Assembly: GCA_946886365.1 (NCBI GenBank)
Contig: CAMPIM010000134.1
Span: 1 to 7,738, forward strand
From: an uncultured Novosphingobium sp.
GTDB taxonomy: Bacteria > Pseudomonadota > Alphaproteobacteria > Sphingomonadales > Sphingomonadaceae
Length of the DNA stretch: 7,738 nucleotides
Reading direction: 5' to 3'
A model generated the notes under the pieces. It was not told where the DNA came from. It did not search any database and saw nothing but the letters and a program-made list of their open reading frames with translations. Positions 4,920-7,738 of this stretch are shown here, in pieces (position 1 is the first letter of the stretch; each line of letters begins with the position of its first letter). The translations under genes and the position numbers were made by a program.

Positions 4920-7360
4920 TGCCCTTGCGTGAATATCGCGGGAGAGCGGCGGGCCTTTCAGATTTCCTGCCATGGGCGGCGCTCATCGCGCCCGGCATCA
5001 TCCTGAACAAGGACGGCGCCTTGCAACGGTCCGCCCGGTTCCGCGGACCTGATCTGGACTCCTCGACGCCCGCCGAACTTCTTGCGGTCACTGCGCGGCT
5101 CAACAGTGCGCTCCGCCGGCTGGGCTCGGGGTGGTCCATATTTACAGAGGCGCAGCGGGTGCCCGCGATGGACTATCCGCAAAGCCGCTTTCCCGATCCC
5201 GTGTCGGCACTGGTGGATCGGGAGAGACAGGAACAGTTTCGCGAGGAAGGCGCCCATTTTGAAAGCGCCTATTATCTGACGTTCCTGTGGCTACCGCCTG
5301 TCGATGAAGCACAGCGCGCCGAAGCATGGCTCTATGAAGGCCGCGAACGGCAGTCGGTGGACCCGAGGGAATGGCTGTCCCAGTTCGCCGATCGCACCTC
5401 ACGGATCGGGCAATTGCTCGAGGCCTTCCTGCCTGAATTTGAATGGCTCGATGACCGCGCGACGCTGACTTACCTACACGGCACTGTCTCCTCGCGACGG
5501 CAGAGCGTGCGCGTGCCCGAAACCCCCATCTATCTGGATGCCATCCTCGCGGATGAGCCGTTGGTGGGCGGGCTGGAGCCGCGGCTCGGTGACCAGCATC
5601 TTCGCACCCTGACCATCTGCGGATTTCCAAGCGCAACCTTTCCCGGGATTTTGGACGAGCTTAACCGGCTGGCCTTCCCCTATCGCTGGGTGACCCGGGC
5701 GATCCTACTGGACAAGGGAGAGGCGACCCGCCTCCTCCAGAAGATCCGGCGCCAGTGGTTCGCCAAGCGCAAATCGGTCGCGGCGATCCTCAAGGAGGTG
5801 CTGACCAACGAAGCCAGTGTTCTTCTCGACAATGATGCGTCCAACAAGGCTGAAGACGCGGATCTCGCCTTGCAGGAACTGGGCGCGGACATGGTCGGAG
5901 AAGCCTATGTAACGGCCACAGTCAGTATTCTCGCCGATGATGCAAGGACGGCCGACGAACGGCTGAAGCTCGTCGAAAAGGTCATCCAGGGGCGTGATTT
6001 TACCTGCATCGCCGAGCGGATGAACGCGCTCGAGGCCTGGCTCGGATCCCTCCCGGGGCATGTCTACGCCAATGTCCGGCAGCCGCCGATCAGCACGCTC
6101 AACCTTGCCCATATGATGCCGCTGTCGGCCATCTGGGCTGGCCCCGAGCGGAACGACCATTTGGGCGGTCCGCCGCTGTTCCATGCGCGGACCGAAGGGT
6201 CCACGCCATTTCGCTTCTCCCTTCATGTGGGAGACGTCGGCCACGCCATGGTCGTGGGACCGACTGGAGCAGGAAAGTCGGTGCTGCTTGCCTTCATGGC
6301 GATGCAATTCCGGCGCTATGCAGGCGCGCAGATCTTTGCCTTCGATTTTGGCCGCAGCCTCCGGGCGGCCGTCCTTGCGATGGATGGCGCGTGGCGGTAT
6401 CTGGGAAACGGTCAGGAGGATGGCGCGGAGAGCGTATCGCTTCAGCCGCTGCGGCGGATCGACAGCCCTTCCGAGCGCGCATGGGCGGCAGAGTGGCTCG
6501 CCGCGATACTGGCCGGCGAAGGCGTGGATCTCGATCCGGCGGCAAAGGAGCATTTGTGGACGGCGCTCTGCAGTCTCGCGTCCGCGCCGCCGGCCGAGCG
6601 AACCCTTACCGGCCTTGTGGTGCTCCTGCAGGATATGCGGCTGAAACAAGCCCTTGCGCCCTTCTGTCTCTCGGGCCCATGGGGGCAGCTGCTCGATGGC
6701 GAGGAGGAAGGCCTCTCCAGCAACACCTGCCAGGTTTTTGAGACCGAGGGGCTGGTGGGGTCGGGGGCAGCCGCTGGCCTATTATCCTATCTGTTCCACC
6801 GGATCGAAGGGGAGCTCGATGGCCGGCCGACGCTTATCCTGATCGACGAGGGATGGCTGGTCCTTGATAGTCCGATGTTCGCGGCGCAGCTGCGCGAGTG
6901 GCTCAAGACGCTGCGCAAGAAGAATGCCTCGGTGCTTTTCGCGACCCAGAGCCTTGCCGACATCGAGCGCAGCGCCATCGCGCCAGCCATCATCGAAAGC
7001 TGTCCCACACGCATCTTCCTGCCCAATGAGCGGGCGATCGAACCGCAGATCGCGGCGATCTACCAGCGCTTTGGCCTCAACGAACGCCAGATCGAAATCC
7101 TGGCCGGGGCCACGCCCAAGCGGGATTATTATGTGCAATCCCGGAGCGGCAACCGCCTCATTGACCTTGGCCTCGACGAAGTCGCGCTGGCCTTCACCGC
7201 CACATCGTCACGCACCGACCAGGACCGCATCAGCGCAATACTGGCGCAAAGCGAGTCCGGAGCCTTTGGCGGCGCGTGGCTGCGCAGTCGCGGCCTCGGC
7301 TGGGCCGCCGATCTTCTAAGCATCATCGCAAAGGAATTGGCCCATGTCCCGCACTCATAG
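4916..7360 (+). CDS. trbE: Conjugal transfer ATPase TrbE (VirB4-like)
   Basis: An 814-residue ATPase of the TrbE/VirB4 family, full length. VirB4 proteins sit at the inner membrane, drive pilin extraction from it and energise the type IV channel. The N-terminal CagE/TrbE/VirB domain spans roughly 1-420. It begins LREYRGRAAGLSDFLPW and includes the long helical region FAKRKSVAAILKE. The C-terminal RecA-like ATPase has Walker A GPTGAGKS at 448-455, Walker B LILIDE at 640-645 followed by GW, and the downstream ATQS motif at 676-679. The segment CPTRIFLPN and the basic-aromatic DYYVQS region near 730-740 are also family-typical. No frameshift or missing catalytic residue is seen. It overlaps trbD by 4 bp and trbJ by 17 bp, so its own ribosome site is weak and translation is probably coupled to trbD. 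Confidence 0.96.
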   Translation: MMPLREYRGRAAGLSDFLPWAALIAPGIILNKDGALQRSARFRGPDLDSSTPAELLAVTARLNSALRRLGSGWSIFTEAQRVPAMDYPQSRFPDPVSALVDRERQEQFREEGAHFESAYYLTFLWLPPVDEAQRAEAWLYEGRERQSVDPREWLSQFADRTSRIGQLLEAFLPEFEWLDDRATLTYLHGTVSSRRQSVRVPETPIYLDAILADEPLVGGLEPRLGDQHLRTLTICGFPSATFPGILDELNRLAFPYRWVTRAILLDKGEATRLLQKIRRQWFAKRKSVAAILKEVLTNEASVLLDNDASNKAEDADLALQELGADMVGEAYVTATVSILADDARTADERLKLVEKVIQGRDFTCIAERMNALEAWLGSLPGHVYANVRQPPISTLNLAHMMPLSAIWAGPERNDHLGGPPLFHARTEGSTPFRFSLHVGDVGHAMVVGPTGAGKSVLLAFMAMQFRRYAGAQIFAFDFGRSLRAAVLAMDGAWRYLGNGQEDGAESVSLQPLRRIDSPSERAWAAEWLAAILAGEGVDLDPAAKEHLWTALCSLASAPPAERTLTGLVVLLQDMRLKQALAPFCLSGPWGQLLDGEEEGLSSNTCQVFETEGLVGSGAAAGLLSYLFHRIEGELDGRPTLILIDEGWLVLDSPMFAAQLREWLKTLRKKNASVLFATQSLADIERSAIAPAIIESCPTRIFLPNERAIEPQIAAIYQRFGLNERQIEILAGATPKRDYYVQSRSGNRLIDLGLDEVALAFTATSSRTDQDRISAILAQSESGAFGGAWLRSRGLGWAADLLSIIAKELAHVPHS

Positions 7361-7738
7361 TGCACATCTGCTTGCCTTCGCATCAGCGACGGCGCTCCTG
7401 GCGAGCGCTCCCGCCGACGCTCTTATCGTCTATGATCCGACCAACTATGCGTCCAACGTGCTGCAGGCAGCGCGAGCGCTCGAGCAGATCAACAACCAGA
7501 TCCGCTCCTTGCAGAACCAGGCGACATCGCTTCTCAACGAAGGCCGCAATCTTGCGTCGCTCCCTTTCAGTTCGCTCCAGGCGCTTGAGGCGCAGGTCCA
7601 GCAAACCCAGACCCTGCTCACACAGGCCGAACGGCTTGCCTATGATGTGCGCCAAATAGATCAGGCATTTTCCTCGCGATATGGTGGACTTGTAACGGTT
7701 TTGTGCCGGTCACTTGAGAGTTTAAGGCTCGTTCAAGG
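7344..7738 (+). CDS. trbJ: Conjugal transfer protein TrbJ (VirB5-like), incomplete and probably interrupted
   Basis: A VirB5-like periplasmic component thought to sit at the pilus tip or aid pilus assembly. The ATG at 7344 overlaps the trbE 3' end by 17 bp and has AAAGGA (7330-7335) 8 bp upstream. Residues 1-26 form a signal peptide ending APADA. The mature part begins with the family-typical VYDPTNYASNVLQAA, then a glutamine-rich coiled-coil region (ALEQINNQIRSLQNQATSLL) and LPFSSLQALEAQVQQTQ, reaching YDVRQIDQAFSSRYGG at ~100-115. After this, TrbJ proteins normally continue with a serine/aspartate stretch leading to an arginine-tryptophan-glutamine motif. Here the frame reads LVTVLCRSLESL, unlike the family. 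The match is lost at about 7686-7692, so only the first ~115 residues look genuine. The remainder is either foreign DNA or an unusually divergent tail; the window ends before this can be settled. Confidence 0.85.
   Translation, partial: MSRTHSAHLLAFASATALLASAPADALIVYDPTNYASNVLQAARALEQINNQIRSLQNQATSLLNEGRNLASLPFSSLQALEAQVQQTQTLLTQAERLAYDVRQIDQAFSSRYGGLVTVLCRSLESLRLVQ
7689..7738. mobile_element. Possible terminus of an insertion sequence within trbJ
   Basis: At ~7689 the TrbJ-like coding pattern stops and the base composition becomes less GC-rich. The segment opens with TGTAACGG (7691) and has a CTTGA/TCAAG inverted pair (7713-7717, 7733-7737). A GTAA tip (7692) is a known feature of IS66-family ends, and a TG tip suits IS3 or IS21 types. 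Fifty bases without a transposase or the other end do not allow a family call. Neither a target duplication nor the matching inverted repeat can be seen inside the window. Confidence 0.35.

Noticed and set aside
5705..6649. 314-codon minus-strand frame inside trbE
   Set aside because: It lies wholly opposite the TrbE ATPase core, whose Walker A motif is at 6257-6280; no domain is recognisable on the minus strand.

Overview
The window is GC-rich DNA that looks alphaproteobacterial, most likely from a sphingomonad-type organism (Sphingobium, Novosphingobium, Sphingopyxis or a relative). This rests on codon usage, the style of the trb genes and the LuxR-trb pairing. No taxonomic marker gene is present, so the assignment is inference.

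Region 1 (1-1913) carries ion and solute transport genes. The 3' end of an SLC13/DASS-type permease on the plus strand converges on, and overlaps by 23 bp, a complete NhaA Na+/H+ antiporter gene on the minus strand. A small unrecognised 85-residue gene lies just upstream of nhaA on the same strand and may be co-transcribed with it.

Region 2 (1914-2439) has no convincing protein gene. It holds a perfect 10+10 bp inverted repeat (1954-1975) with a TTGAAA -35-like hexamer in each arm. The plus-strand hexamer is followed after 17 bp by an extended -10 (TGC-TATCAT), so this is a candidate operator-controlled divergent promoter. On the plus side it points into about 220 bp of non-coding DNA with an 11-bp tandem repeat and four successive potential stem-loops. 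That stretch could be an untranslated structured RNA or the non-coding end of a lost mobile element.

Region 3 (2440-7738) is the start of a conjugative type IV secretion (mating-pair formation) operon of the IncP/Ti Trb type: a LuxR/TraR-family regulator, then trbB, trbC, trbD, trbE and trbJ in the usual order, with start-stop overlaps from trbB onward. TrbB (VirB11-like) and TrbE (VirB4-like) are the ATPases, TrbC is the prepilin, TrbD is the VirB3-like inner-membrane protein and TrbJ is the VirB5-like protein. A regulator with intact acyl-homoserine-lactone pocket residues next to trbB suggests quorum-sensing control of transfer; a tra-box-like palindrome lies in the luxR-trbB gap. No autoinducer synthase, relaxase or coupling protein is in the window.

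The trbJ reading frame appears to leave its family pattern near 7688. The last ~50 bases are less GC-rich and begin TGTAACGG, which suggests the end of an inserted mobile element. If so, the transfer operon is probably broken downstream of trbE.

No clearly novel multi-gene system is visible. The most unusual parts are the 1950-2230 regulatory and structured non-coding segment and the apparent interruption of trbJ.
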